A program made the position numbers and the translations under genes. The notes below the pieces were generated by a model, which was not told where the DNA came from, searched no databases, and worked only from the letters and a program-made list of their open reading frames with translations. A DNA stretch of 64,000 bases from NCBI GenBank assembly GCA_049841135.1, contig JASGHK010000004.1, forward strand, positions 3,100,001 through 3,164,000. The letters run 5' to 3'. Every line of letters begins with the position of its first letter. The stretch's first letter is position 1. The stretch comes from JACRCT01 sp049841135. GTDB taxonomy: Bacteria > Myxococcota > Myxococcia > Myxococcales > UBA5297. This document shows, piece by piece, positions 17,914 through 29,495 of this stretch.

Positions 17914-18757
17914 TCAGTAGAAGCCGCTCGTCACCTCGGCCGCCTCTTCGACCACCACCGTCAAGTCGGGCGGCGAGTCCGCGTCGGGTCGCGTGGCTTC
18001 GACGATTCGACACAGGAAGAGGTAGTCCCTTTCCTTGTTGGTCCGCTGGCCCGGCTTGCCTCGAACCTGCACGATGCGGCCAGTCTCCTTCGAGGAGAAG
18101 GTCGTGCTCTCGTCCTGGTAGGTGCCGACGTAGGTGCGGCCTCCAGCCCGCACCGTGACGGTGCGATCGAAAGCGCCGCTGCTGGAGCTGGTCTCGTCGC
18201 GCTCGTGAATGGTCCAGCCGGAGGCCGGCCCGGAGACCTCGTCGTGAGCGAACCGGCCGCGCACGACCAACGTGCGCCCATCCAGTTTGCTCTTGGCCTC
18301 TTGCGACTCCTCCAGGGTGATGAACTGCACGCCTCGGCGACGCATGGCCTGGAGGTCCTTCGGAGAGGCGCCGCGCTGGGCGACCACCCGGACGAGGAGC
18401 CGGGTCGCGTCCGCCTGGCTCCCGAGCATCGGCTTCCATTGGTCGAGCAAGACCGGGAGGTCGGAGAACCCTCGCTTCACGCAGGCCTGCAGCGCGGCCC
18501 AGGCATTGGCGGGCGCCGTCGCCTGGAGGCTCGCGTGCCCTCAGCTCGCAGACCGGCGCCTTCGGGTTGGAGTCGGCGAAGGCTTCGGGGTCGAACTGGT
18601 CGGCGCTCGGTTGGGCCGCCAACGCGTAGGCGGTCTCGTGGGTCGCAGTCTTCTCGGCCGCGTAGGCGGTCTCCTTGGCCGCAGGCTTCTCAGCCGCGCA
18701 GCCGGTGACCAGCAACGCTGCGACGCACGCCGCCCTCCGCCACCTGTCTCCGCTCAC
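17914..18757 (-). CDS. lipoprotein of unknown function (frameshifted at ~18529)
   Basis: The GTG start at 18757 is preceded by GGAGGGG and leads into MSGDRWRRAACVAALLVTGCA, with LVTGC as lipobox. A short degenerate repeat AAKETAYAAEKTATHETAYA follows. The frame breaks at 18526-18532, where minus-strand GAGCCTC should be GAGCTC; removing one C joins ELRARELQATAPANAW to the rest. The C-terminal ~130 residues (VQFITLEESQEAK to EVTSGFY) look like a beta-rich domain with no recognised family. The predicted length is about 280 residues, anchored in the envelope. Confidence 0.72.
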
Positions 18758-18811
18758 GATGTCCCCTCCGGGCCGGGAGGCCGGCCAGAAACTGCTGGAT
18801 TGGCCGGCACT

Positions 18812-19891
18812 CTACCGTGCCCGTTCGGCCGCGCCAGCCCCGAACTGCCCCGCCTCCCAGCCGCGCAGCACGGCGTCGACCTTGGCGCGGATCCGGTCGC
18901 GCGCCTCCGCCCGGTCGACCCCCTTCATCAGGAGAGCGTCATAGTCCGTGTCCAGGTGCCGGATGGACGCAATGACGGCAAGCCTGAGCGCCTCTTCCTC
19001 CAGCGCGCGGCCCGCGGCCGACCGGCCCACCCGCCCGCTCCCGCGCAGCGCGGCGTGCTCGGCGATCTCCCGAGTGCGATCGGCCGGGCAGCCGGGGAAC
19101 AGCCGGGCGATCTCGCGGGCCATCGCCTCGACCAGCGCCTCGTCCAGCTTGCCGCGGCGCTCGGCGTCCCGTTCGCGGCGCCGGGCCCGCAGCTCTTCGT
19201 CCCCCAGGCACTGCTCCTCGGCCGTGCGGATCGCCTGCTCCTCGACCAGGATGCCCTTGCGCTCGTAGCGCTTGCGCGCGCGGGCGAAGCGGACGACGAC
19301 CGCCGACAGCTTGCTCGCCGCCTTGGCGCGGCGGCTCATCGCCGCGTCCCCCGAGGGCAGGAAGACCAGGTGGTCCAGATCCGCGCACGAGAGGCACAGC
19401 GGGCCGGGCGCGTCCATGATGAGCCACTCTCCGGTCCCACCGCACTGGGTGCACCTCCAGTCGTCGAGCGGCGAGATGACCACGAGGTCGGGCGCCTTGG
19501 CCTGCCGCTCCTGCATCTTGGCCAGGCGGGACTCGCTCAGCTCGGACGAGAACCAGTGCGTGCTCCAGGCGCGCTCCAGCTCCGGCAGTCCCGCCCGCGT
19601 GAACCGGAGCGGCCGCCGGTCGTGCGAGCGCGCGACATAGGGCGTCTCCTTCGCGGTGAGCGCCTGACCCTCGGCCCACCGGCGCAGCGCGCCGAGCGCG
19701 GCGAGGACCTTGTCCGGCGAGGGCGGCAGCGCCGACTCCAGGCAGTCGATTCGCCCCTGCTGCCACTCCTCGACCTGGCGGATGCGCACCCACCCCAGCC
19801 CCATCACCACGTCGAGCGCCGTGACGAACTTGCGGTCGCGCAGCGCCCTCTGCGCCGCCTCGCGTACCCGCGCCTCGATCTTCGTTTCCAT
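18812..19891 (-). CDS. DUF2293 domain protein
   Basis: 359 residues. The central part has a CTQCGG / CLSCAD zinc-ribbon pair, and the C-terminus has the DUF2293-type sequence RYERKGILVEEQAIRTAEEQC followed by IARLFPGCPADRTREIAEHA and SGRVGRSAAGR. It is a soluble cytoplasmic protein of unknown role, possibly nucleic-acid binding given the zinc ribbon and basic helices. I chose the ATG at 19891 over the longer frame from 19945 because family-like sequence begins there. Confidence 0.78.
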   Translation of the reverse strand: METKIEARVREAAQRALRDRKFVTALDVVMGLGWVRIRQVEEWQQGRIDCLESALPPSPDKVLAALGALRRWAEGQALTAKETPYVARSHDRRPLRFTRAGLPELERAWSTHWFSSELSESRLAKMQERQAKAPDLVVISPLDDWRCTQCGGTGEWLIMDAPGPLCLSCADLDHLVFLPSGDAAMSRRAKAASKLSAVVVRFARARKRYERKGILVEEQAIRTAEEQCLGDEELRARRRERDAERRGKLDEALVEAMAREIARLFPGCPADRTREIAEHAALRGSGRVGRSAAGRALEEEALRLAVIASIRHLDTDYDALLMKGVDRAEARDRIRAKVDAVLRGWEAGQFGAGAAERAR

Positions 19892-20000
19892 ATCCGAGCG
19901 GTTCCCGGCCAACGGCCTTGCGTTGTTGCCCCCCAGATACACCAAGACCCGGGCTCCTCTGGAGAGCGCCGGGTCCTGGGCGTGACAGCAGCTCAGCGAA

Positions 20001-20207
20001 TCAGCTGATGGGCTTCACGTTCGCGGCCTGAAGGCCCTTCGGGCCCTTCTTGACCTCAAACTCCACCTTCTGTCCCTCGGCCAGGGTGCGGAAGCCCTCA
20101 GTCTGGATCGCCGTGTGGTGGCAGAAGACGTCCTCGCCACCGTTCTCCTGGCTGATGAAACCGAAGCCCTTCGCGTCGTTGAACCACTTCACAGTACCGG
20201 TCGCCAT
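20001..20207 (-). CDS. cold-shock protein (CspA family)
   Basis: 68-residue single OB-fold RNA chaperone. RNP1 is KGFGFI and RNP2 is DVFCHHTAI, with Cys replacing the usual Val. The N-terminus MATGTVKWFNDAKGFGF is canonical. The start at 20207 follows AAAGGAAAGAAGAG. A leader of up to about 160 nt (20208-20367) separates it from the upstream gene and could hold a cold-responsive 5' UTR, although I see no specific thermosensor structure. Confidence 0.95.
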   Translation of the reverse strand: MATGTVKWFNDAKGFGFISQENGGEDVFCHHTAIQTEGFRTLAEGQKVEFEVKKGPKGLQAANVKPIS

Positions 20208-20367
20208 GTTTCTCTTCTTTCCTTTGTTTCGTGCCGCTCGATTTCGAGCGGCCCTCCCGACAGCCACCACGGCCGAGGGTGCCGAATACCCTACGCAAGG
20301 GTCCCACCGATTGTCCAGCCCCCCAACCCGTCTCGCCGAGCCCCCGTCTGCGCAGTCCGTTCTGCAC

Positions 20368-21499
20368 TCAACGCACGGTCCAATCGCGTCCCTGGCCGAA
20401 CTCCGGCACCACGAACTCGAGGCCGGGATGGGCGGCGAGCGCGTCGTTCAGCTCCCTGACCGGCTCCTCCTCTCCATCGTCCGCCAGCCGGAAGGTGCCG
20501 AAGTGGATGGCGACGCTGGCCTTCGCGCCCAGGTCCTTGGCGGCCTCGACGGCCTGGTCTGGCCCCATGTGGACCGGCCCCATGAACCAGCGCGGGCGGA
20601 ACGCTCCGATGGGCAGGAGCGCCACCTGCGGAGGGCCGAGCCGCCGGGCGATCTCCTTGAAGTGCGGCCCATAGCCGGTGTCTCCGGCGAAGAAGACTCG
20701 GCCGGAGGCGCGGCCTTCGAGCACATAGCCCGCCCACAACCCGTTGCCGTCGTCGAAGGGGCCGCGATTGGAGAAGTGCTGGGCCGGAACGGCCACGAGC
20801 TTGAGCCCGGGCGCGAGCTCCGCGTCCTGCCACCAGTCGAGGCTCGGTCGCCCCGAGCAGCCCCGCCCGATCGAGCACCGCCTTGTTGCCCAGCGGCACG
20901 ACGATGCGCGGCCGGTCTCCGCGCTCGACCAGCCGGCGCAGCGTGGCGAGGTCCAGGTGGTCGTAGTGGTTGTGGCTGACCAGCACCACGTCGATGGGCG
21001 GCAGGTCCTCGAAGCGCACCCCGGGCGGCCGGATGCGCTTGGGACCGGCGAAGGGGACCGGGCTCGCCCGGTCGGACCAGATGGGGTCGGTGAGCAGATT
21101 CACGCCGTCCATCTGGATGAGCACCGTCGCGTGGCCGACGAAGGTGACTCGGACGACCCCTGGGGCGTCCACCTTGCGCGGCGGCGGCTCGCCCGGAAGA
21201 GCCTCCACGGAGTCGCGCCAGGGCCCCTGCTCGCGGTGGGTCATCCACTTGAGCAAGCCGCCAGCGCCGTGCGGCTCCTGGGCCTCCGGACCGTTGTGGA
21301 ACCTGCGGCCGTCGAAGTGGTCGGTGGTCGAGCCCGTCCAGCGAGGCGTCGAGAGGGCGCACCCGACGGCGGTGCCCAAGCCCACCAGCCCGCCTCCGAA
21401 GCCCAGCCCCGCGACCGCCGCGCGCCGGTACCAGCGTCGCTTCGGGCGGGCGTTCGTCTCGTCTGCGCTCACGGCCGTGGCCTCCGTCCCCACTCCCAT
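20368..21499 (-). CDS. NAPE-PLD-like metallo-beta-lactamase-fold lipoprotein (frameshifted at ~20842)
   Basis: About 376 residues. An Arg-rich N-terminus (RRWYRRAAVAGLGFGG) and lipobox-like TAVGC indicate export. The catalytic fold shows VTFVGHATVLIQMDG, LTDPIWSDRASPV, the HNHYDHLD zinc motif, FFAGDTGYGPHF and IHFGTFRL. The order matches NAPE-PLD/RomA-like phospholipase D-type hydrolases. The frame breaks at 20839-20845: minus-strand GAGCCTC should be GAGCTC, which restores ATELDWWQDAEL. The substrate (N-acyl phospholipid or other) is unproven. Confidence 0.87.
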
Positions 21500-21527
21500 C
21501 TTTCCGTCAATCTATCGGCGCCGGCCC

Positions 21528-23717
<2,190 letters not shown>

Positions 23718-23886
23718 GGCGCGTGAGGTCCGTCGTCGAGCGAGGGTCGTTGTTGAAGGAGCGAAACCCTAGCACAGGCGGACGCTCCGCCCACCCCTCG
23801 CGTTGGTCGCCGCGGGCGGCTCTCGCCCGGCCCAATCGGCGTCGGGCTCGCGCTCGCGTCGAAAGGGGGCTAGGAAACACAGGAGG

Positions 23887-24627
23887 ATGACTCCTCGGCC
23901 CGGTACCCTGCTCCTGGTCCTCTTCGTTGCGACGGCGCTCGACGGCTGCTCGTGCCGGGGCGGCCCGGCGATGGGACCCGTGCCCGAGTGGCTGCCGAGG
24001 GTGCCGGAAGGCTACGGGGAGCCGTTCCGGGCGGGAGCGTTGCTGCAGGTCAAGGACCGACGCCTGGTGCTCCCCTCGGGGCAGGCGTGCCTGGGGCCCG
24101 AGAGCGGCTGCGCCCAGGCGCTAGAGGCCCTGCGCGGCAAGGCGCTCGTCCTGGAGCTCGACCAGCAACTGAAGATGGCGGACCTCTCGGCCGCGCTGTC
24201 GGCGCTGGGCGAGGCTCTGGAGAGGAAGGACCAGGCCTGCCTGGAGGTCTTCGACGGCAAGGAGCGCCGCTGCGTCCCGTTCCGCCCGTTCTCGGGCGAC
24301 GACTTCGGCGCCTGGCTCGACGCGGAGAGGCCGCTCGGGAAGATCCGCATCGTGATGCGCAGCGACGGGCTGGAGGTGGTCACCGACCGCGGCAAGATCC
24401 CCGGACCGGACCGCTACGGACCGTCGCTCCCGTCGCTCGGGGCCAAGCCCGACTACGCCGGGGTGGACGATGCCGCTGGCAGGCTGAAGGCGCGCTTCCC
24501 GGACGAGGACACCGCGGGCCTCGTCCCCAGCGCCACGATCCCGCTGGCCCAGGCCGCCCGAGTGCTGTCGATGCTCAGCGGCCCAGAGGGCGGCCGGTTC
24601 GAGAAGACCTTCCTCGTCTACCCCTGA
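23887..24627 (+). CDS. lipoprotein of unknown function
   Basis: 246 residues; lipobox ATALDGC followed by SCRGG. No known domain was recognised. The mature part (VPEWLPRVPEGYGEPF...KTFLVYP) is mixed alpha/beta with two Cys pairs (CLGPESGC and CLEVFDGKERRC) that may form disulfides. AGGAGG directly abuts the ATG at 23887 with no spacer, which would be inefficient; an upstream in-frame start at 23803 adds a basic tail and seems unlikely. It converges on the membrane-protein gene with a 5-nt gap. Confidence 0.7.
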   Translation: MTPRPGTLLLVLFVATALDGCSCRGGPAMGPVPEWLPRVPEGYGEPFRAGALLQVKDRRLVLPSGQACLGPESGCAQALEALRGKALVLELDQQLKMADLSAALSALGEALERKDQACLEVFDGKERRCVPFRPFSGDDFGAWLDAERPLGKIRIVMRSDGLEVVTDRGKIPGPDRYGPSLPSLGAKPDYAGVDDAAGRLKARFPDEDTAGLVPSATIPLAQAARVLSMLSGPEGGRFEKTFLVYP

Positions 24628-24632
24628 GCTGG

Positions 24633-25278
24633 TCAGGGCTTGGGCTTGCCATCCTCGCCACCGGCAGCCAGGGCAACAGGTGCCGCCTCGGGAGCCGGAC
24701 TGGCAGGAGCAGGCGGTGGCTCGGCCGGCGCTGGCGTCGGGGGCGCTTCCGGAGCCGCGGTCACGGGCACAGGAGGACCCGCCGTCGGGGACGCGTCGTG
24801 CTTGACCTTCTCGAAGTCGATGGCGGCGAGGCTGGGGGTCTGCACCTGGGCCGCCGGCCTCCGACGCTGGGCGCGCCCCATCGCCAGGGCCGAGAGCACC
24901 GTTCCCGCGACGATGAACCCGAGCCTCGGTCGCGAGGACTCCGGGCGAGAAGAACTCCCCAATGCCCACCGAGACCGCCGGGACGAGCACGATGCTGGCC
25001 TGCAAGGTGAGGTTCTGGGAGACGACGATCGTCCAGCGCGACCCCTCGACTAGCAGCCCGGCGGCGAACGCGCACACGGGCGCGATGATGAACGCCGGCA
25101 GGATCAGCAGGAGGATCTGCGGAGAGAGGTACTCCTCCTCGCTCTGGAACTGCCAGCTGGCGATCTCGCCGCCGAGGAACGCGTGAAGGATGAAGCCGAC
25201 CATGCCGAGCGCGAGCCCGACCTCGACGGCGCGCACGGACTTCTTGAAAGCAGACTCGGGCTTGGCAGGGGAGTTCAC
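24633..25278 (-). CDS. membrane protein with Pro/Ala-rich tail (frameshifted at ~24924)
   Basis: About 215 residues with three to four TM helices (VGLALGMVGFILHAFLGG; ILLLILPAFIIAPVCAFAAG; ASIVLVPAVSVGIGEFF; LGFIVAGTVLSALAMG) and a cytoplasmic or periplasmic Ala/Pro-rich C-terminal tail. The GTG start at 25278 overlaps the truA stop (GTGA). The frame breaks at plus-strand 24921-24927, GAGCCTC in place of GAGCTC; correcting it reads SPGVLATELGFIVAG. No function was recognised. Confidence 0.68.
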
Positions 25279-26048
25279 GGGCTGGAGAGTATAGCCGCTT
25301 GTGGGGCGGGCTCTTCGTAGAACACCTTCCAGAGGCACAGCCCGTGCGCGGGCGCGGTCGCACCCGCCTTGACCCGGTCGCGGCCGGCGAGCACCTGGGC
25401 GACCGAGGACTCCTCGCGCCGGCCGAGCCCGACCTCGACCAGGGTGCCGACGATGTTGCGCACCATGTGCTTGAGGAACGCCGTCGCCTCAATCTCGACC
25501 TCGACCCGCGAGCCCTCGCGGCGGACCTCCAGGCGCCGGACCTCGCGGACCGTGGTGGCCGCCTCGCAGTCGCTGGCGCGGAAGGCCGAGAAGTCGTGGC
25601 GCCCCAGCAGCGCGCCGCCCGCGCGCGCCATCGCTTCCGCATCGAGTGGCTGGAAGACCTCCCAGGCGAAGCGGCGCTCCAACGGCGAGCGGCCTGGACG
25701 GTTGGAGATGCGGTAGCGGTAGATCTTGCCCCGTGCCGAGCGGCGGGCGTCGAAGCCGTCCTCCCGCTCCTGGGCCGCGAGCACGGCGATGTCCTTGGGG
25801 AGCAGGGAGTTGACCCCCGCGACGAAGGCCTTGAGCGGCAGCGTCTTCTCGGTGCGCACGCTGGCGGCCTGGCCCCGCGCGTGGACGCCGGCGTCGGTGC
25901 GACCGGCGCCGGTCACCTTCGCGGGCTCCTTGAGCAGGGTCGACAGCGCCTTCTCCAGCGCCTGCTGGATGGACGGCCCGTTGGGCTGAACCTGCCAGCC
26001 CACATAGCCGGTGCCGTCGTACTCGAGGGTCAGAAGGACAGTGCGCAT
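25275..26048 (-). CDS. truA: tRNA pseudouridine(38-40) synthase TruA
   Basis: 257 residues. Catalytic Asp52 lies in GAGRTDAGVHARGQ, the TruA box, and the flanking motifs YDGTGYVGWQ, FDARRSARGKIYRYRI and FLKHMVRNIVGTLVEVG are all present. It isomerises uridines 38-40 in the tRNA anticodon stem. The ATG at 26048 gives the standard N-terminus (MRTVLLTLEYDGTGY); the longer open frame to 26183 is not conserved. It is translationally coupled to the downstream membrane protein. Confidence 0.95.
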   Translation of the reverse strand: MRTVLLTLEYDGTGYVGWQVQPNGPSIQQALEKALSTLLKEPAKVTGAGRTDAGVHARGQAASVRTEKTLPLKAFVAGVNSLLPKDIAVLAAQEREDGFDARRSARGKIYRYRISNRPGRSPLERRFAWEVFQPLDAEAMARAGGALLGRHDFSAFRASDCEAATTVREVRRLEVRREGSRVEVEIEATAFLKHMVRNIVGTLVEVGLGRREESSVAQVLAGRDRVKAGATAPAHGLCLWKVFYEEPAPQAAILSSP

Positions 26049-26230
26049 GCGGGGCGTAAGGCTAGTGCAAGACGGCACCGGGTGGGACCCCTGAAATCCG
26101 CCGCGCCGACCCCGCCGACAGGCCGTCTCCGGTGGCGGCCGGGCGCTCGGCCCCGGAGCCCCTTGACAGGCACCCGAAAGCATTGGACCTTTCGCGTCTT
26201 CGGGGACCTGATCACGATGGGGACGGGGTC

Positions 26231-26773
26231 ATGCCAGGAATCGTCCAGATAGTGACCGTGGGCGCGACACCGCGCACGCTCGTCAAAGAGCTGGCGGAGC
26301 CGCTCGCCGGCGTCTACGGCATCGAGGTGGTCTTCGGCGCACCGCTCTCCGAGCCCAAGTACGCCTTCAACAAGGACCGCTCGCAGTACCACTCCACCGC
26401 CATCCTGCGGCGGCTGTCGGCGGCCAAGACCAAGGAGCAGCTGGGCATCCTCGGGGTGGCCGAGGTGGACCTGTTCATCCCCGACTCGCCGTTCGTCTTC
26501 GGGGAGGCGGACCGCGAGTGCCACGCCGGGATCGTCTCGCTGGCTCGTCTGCGGCCCGAGTTCCACGGCGCGGCCCAGGACAACGACCTGCTCCGCTCGC
26601 GCGGCCGCACCGAGGTCGTCCACGAGGTCGGGCACCTCGTCGGCCTGTCGCACTGCGACGACGCCCGCTGCGTGATGTTCTTCTCGACCACCGTGTCCGA
26701 CACCGACCGCAAGGGCTGCGCGCTGTGCAACGACTGCCGCGCCGAGCTCGCTCGAGTGGCCAAGGGACGCTAA
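26231..26773 (+). CDS. archaemetzincin-family zinc metalloprotease
   Basis: 180 residues. It carries the full archaemetzincin signature HEVGHLVGLSHC (H131, E132, H135, H141) followed by DDARCVMFFS (C147, M149) and the second zinc site C163-x2-C166-x2-C169. The spacing HExxHxxGxxHC-x4-CxM-x13-CxxC matches the family. It is cytoplasmic, and the peptide substrate is unknown. The start at 26231 gives the usual MPGIVQIVTVG. The family is common in archaea and sporadic in bacteria. Confidence 0.92.
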   Translation: MPGIVQIVTVGATPRTLVKELAEPLAGVYGIEVVFGAPLSEPKYAFNKDRSQYHSTAILRRLSAAKTKEQLGILGVAEVDLFIPDSPFVFGEADRECHAGIVSLARLRPEFHGAAQDNDLLRSRGRTEVVHEVGHLVGLSHCDDARCVMFFSTTVSDTDRKGCALCNDCRAELARVAKGR

Positions 26774-26882
26774 CGGTTCGCCCGCTTGGGTCCCCCCCAA
26801 GCCGCCAAGCTCCAGCTCCTTGATGCGGTGAGACGGCGCAGTAGGATGGCCGCCGTCCCAACACTGTCCGCGCCCCCACACC

Positions 26883-27530
26883 ATGAGAGAGCCGGTCCGC
26901 TTCACCTTCTTCCACGACGTGCTCTGCGCCTACTGCAGCGTGACGGCCCACCGCCTCACGCAGCTGGAGGAAGAGTTCGGCGACCTCGTGCAGGTCGAGC
27001 TGCGTGCCTATCCGCTGCGCCTCGAGCCGGAGGCCTTGTCCAGGCGTGAAGTCCGCCGTCAGGTGCGCCTGGTGAAGAAGGCGGCCCGCGAGCCCGAGCA
27101 GCTCGACCTGAGCCCCGCGCTGTGGCGCGGCGTGGACCCCCCGCTGTCGAGCCTTCCGCCCATGGTGGCGCTCGAGGCCGCGCGGCGGCAGGGGCGCGCG
27201 GCGGAGCGAGCCCTGGCGCAGCGCCTGCGCGATGCCGCCTTCCGCTTCGGGCTGAACGTGGCCCGGAGGGACGTGCTCTTCGAGCTGGCCGCGGCGACGG
27301 GGCTGTCGATGGACCAGTTCGGCTCCGCCTTCGACGCGCCCTCGACGCTGCGGGCGGTGGAAGAGAGCCGGCTCGACGCCATGCGCCGTGGCGTGGGCGC
27401 CATCCCCGCGGTGGTCGTCGGGCACGAGTGGTCGATGACCGGAATTCGCGAGCTCCACGAATACCGTGAGGTCCTGCAGCGCTGGTGGGAGCGGCAGGGC
27501 GGGTCGCCGTCTCCTCGGGCGCTCAACTGA
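26883..27530 (+). CDS. DsbA-family (FrnE-like) thioredoxin-fold protein
   Basis: 215 residues with the active-site CAYC (C15, C18) in FTFFHDVLCAYCSVTAHRL and a cis-Pro loop GAIPAVVVGHEW. An all-alpha insertion (about 60-160) is as in DsbA/HCCA isomerase proteins. There is no signal peptide, so it is likely a cytoplasmic FrnE-like disulfide isomerase or oxidoreductase. The leader lacks an obvious Shine-Dalgarno. Confidence 0.85.
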   Translation: MREPVRFTFFHDVLCAYCSVTAHRLTQLEEEFGDLVQVELRAYPLRLEPEALSRREVRRQVRLVKKAAREPEQLDLSPALWRGVDPPLSSLPPMVALEAARRQGRAAERALAQRLRDAAFRFGLNVARRDVLFELAAATGLSMDQFGSAFDAPSTLRAVEESRLDAMRRGVGAIPAVVVGHEWSMTGIRELHEYREVLQRWWERQGGSPSPRALN

Positions 27531-27721
27531 CGGCCTGCGCCCCCCTGTTCATCGCTCGGTGAGCAAGGCCTCCCCGCGCCGGGCGCCACCTCGTTGCTGC
27601 CGCAGAAACAGTGGTACAACCTCTGTGCATCCGCGGACTTGGGCGATCGGGGCCGGTTGAATGACCCCTCCCGCCCTCTCGTCCAAAGGGCCGAACGCAC
27701 CTGCCATCGACGGAGCACGCC

Positions 27722-29413
27722 ATGCGCCTCTCGCCAACCCTGACTGCGACCCTGCTCGCCCTCGTCGCCACTGGCTGCGTCCACCACCGGCACGTCGTGG
27801 TCGAGACGGCGCCTCCACCGCCCGTCGTGCACACCGTCTACCGCTACTGGGGCGCGCACTGGATCCCCGAGGCTTGGGGCGGCGGCTGGTGCTACTTCGA
27901 CGGCGTGCACAACCACGACTACGCGCCGGAGAACACCAGTCAGTACCGCTATGACGGCGGCGTCTACTACTACTCGGCGCCCATCGTGGTGGAGTACTGG
28001 GACGTCCACCCGGACAACTTCGGAAACTGGTGCTTCCTCCACGGCGCCCACCGCCACGACTACTACCCGCCCCGCGGCTACCACACCGGCTTCACCTGGG
28101 ACAAAGGCCATCGCCACTACCGCTACCACGAGGCGGCCCCTGCCGAGCCCAACTACGGCCACCCGGTGAACTCCGGCAACCCCAACTACGGCACCCCGAC
28201 GACGGGCCAGCCCGTCCACGGAACGTCGCCGAACTACGGAACGCCGACCACGGGCCAGCCGGTCCACGGCACGTCGCCGAACTACGGAACGCCGACGACT
28301 GGCAACCCGGTCTACGGCAACCCCAGCGGCGGCAACCCGAACGGCAGCTACGGCACCCCGAACACCGGCAACCCCAGCGGCGGCAACCCCAGCGGCAGCT
28401 ACGGCGGCCCGAGCACCGGAAACCCCAGCGGCGGCAACCCCAACGGCAACTACGGCGGCCCGAGCACCGGCAACCCCAGCGGCGGCAACCCGAACGGCAA
28501 TTACGGCGGCCCGAGCACCGGCAACCCGCCCTCGAATCCCAACCCGGTCTACGGAACGCAACCCACGACGGGGACCACGCCTTCGACGCCTCCGACCTAT
28601 GGAACCCCCGCGGGCAATCGGCCGACGACGACCACCAATCCCGTCTACGGCACCCAGCCGGTGACCGGCACGACCCCGACTACCACGCCCCCGACCTACG
28701 GCACGCCCGCGGGCAACCAACCGGCGACCACCAACCCCGTCTACGGGACGCAGCCCGTCACCGGCACGACGCCCTCGACCACGACTCCGACCTACGGCAC
28801 TCCGGCAGGCAACCGGCCGACGACGACCACCAACCCCGTCTACGGGACGCAGCCCGTCACCGGCACCTCGCCCTCGACCACGACTCCGACCTACGGCACT
28901 CCAGCAGGCAACCGGCCGACCACGACCACCAACCCCGTCTACGGGACGCAGCCGGTCACCGGCACCTCGCCCTCCACCACGACTCCGACCTATGGCACTC
29001 CGGCAGGCAACAGGCCGACCACGACCACCACGACCCCGGTCTACGGGACGCAGCCGGTCACCGGCACCTCGCCCTCCACCACGACTCCGACCTACGGCAC
29101 GCCGGCGGGCAACCGGCCGCCTCCCAACACCGGCAACCCCTCGCAAGCCGAGCCCGTGCACTCGAACCGCCCGGCGATCGATCGGCGCGACATTCCCCGG
29201 CTTCGCGACGACCACATCACCCGCCCGCCAATCAACCCCGACCCGCCGCGCCAGCCCCGCCCCAACCCCAACGTCCGCAGCGCCCCCGCGAACACCGTCG
29301 CCCCGGCGAATATCCGCCCTGCGCCTGCCGTCACCCAGCAGCCGGCCACCAACAGCCAGGTGAAGCCGGAGGACAAGGACGCGAAGAAGAAGCGGGGCGG
29401 CCCGGTCCGCTAG
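27722..29413 (+). CDS. His/Tyr-rich lipoprotein with long Pro/Thr/Gly repeat tail
   Basis: 563 residues; lipobox LVATGC followed by VHHRH. The N-terminal ~130 residues carry a duplicated motif, GWCYFDGVHNHDYAP and NWCFLHGAHRHDYYPP, rich in His, Tyr and Trp and plausibly metal-binding. Residues ~140-460 are tandem repeats: three GTSPNYGTPTTGQPVH-type units, four GNPSGGNPNGNYGGPST-type units and six ~33-residue NPVYGTQPVTGTSPSTTTPTY-type units. The C-terminus is basic (KKKRGGPVR). The architecture suggests a surface stalk exposing a metal-binding head. Repeat number may vary between strains. Confidence 0.85.
   Translation: MRLSPTLTATLLALVATGCVHHRHVVVETAPPPPVVHTVYRYWGAHWIPEAWGGGWCYFDGVHNHDYAPENTSQYRYDGGVYYYSAPIVVEYWDVHPDNFGNWCFLHGAHRHDYYPPRGYHTGFTWDKGHRHYRYHEAAPAEPNYGHPVNSGNPNYGTPTTGQPVHGTSPNYGTPTTGQPVHGTSPNYGTPTTGNPVYGNPSGGNPNGSYGTPNTGNPSGGNPSGSYGGPSTGNPSGGNPNGNYGGPSTGNPSGGNPNGNYGGPSTGNPPSNPNPVYGTQPTTGTTPSTPPTYGTPAGNRPTTTTNPVYGTQPVTGTTPTTTPPTYGTPAGNQPATTNPVYGTQPVTGTTPSTTTPTYGTPAGNRPTTTTNPVYGTQPVTGTSPSTTTPTYGTPAGNRPTTTTNPVYGTQPVTGTSPSTTTPTYGTPAGNRPTTTTTTPVYGTQPVTGTSPSTTTPTYGTPAGNRPPPNTGNPSQAEPVHSNRPAIDRRDIPRLRDDHITRPPINPDPPRQPRPNPNVRSAPANTVAPANIRPAPAVTQQPATNSQVKPEDKDAKKKRGGPVR
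28541..29120 (+). repeat. in-gene minisatellite, six ~99-bp units
   Basis: Six near-identical units encode NPVYGTQPVTGT(T/S)PSTTTPTYGTPAGNRPTTTT-type repeats; units 3-5 are almost identical at the DNA level, pointing to recent duplication. The unit length stays a multiple of three, so the frame is kept. Confidence 0.8.
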
Positions 29414-29434
29414 GCGCTGAAGATCGCAGGTTTG

Positions 29435-29470
29435 GTCGCTCCGAGAGCGACGGGCGTTGACGCCCGTCGC
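29435..29470 (+). other. two overlapping, mutually exclusive hairpins
   Basis: The perfect 10-bp stem GCGACGGGCG/CGCCCGTCGC (29447-29456/29461-29470, TTGA loop) shares GCGAC with an upstream alternative stem GTCGCT/AGCGAC (29435-29440/29446-29451). It lies between the repeat lipoprotein and the next lipoprotein start at 29496. It could be a terminator or attenuator; no U-tract follows. Confidence 0.45.
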
Positions 29471-29495
29471 GCTCGCCGCTGAAGATGGCGGCCTC

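Noticed and set aside
28541..29120. CRISPR-like regular repeats
   Set aside because: The repeats are contiguous, in frame and lack unique spacers; they encode a peptide repeat inside a lipoprotein. No cas genes are present.
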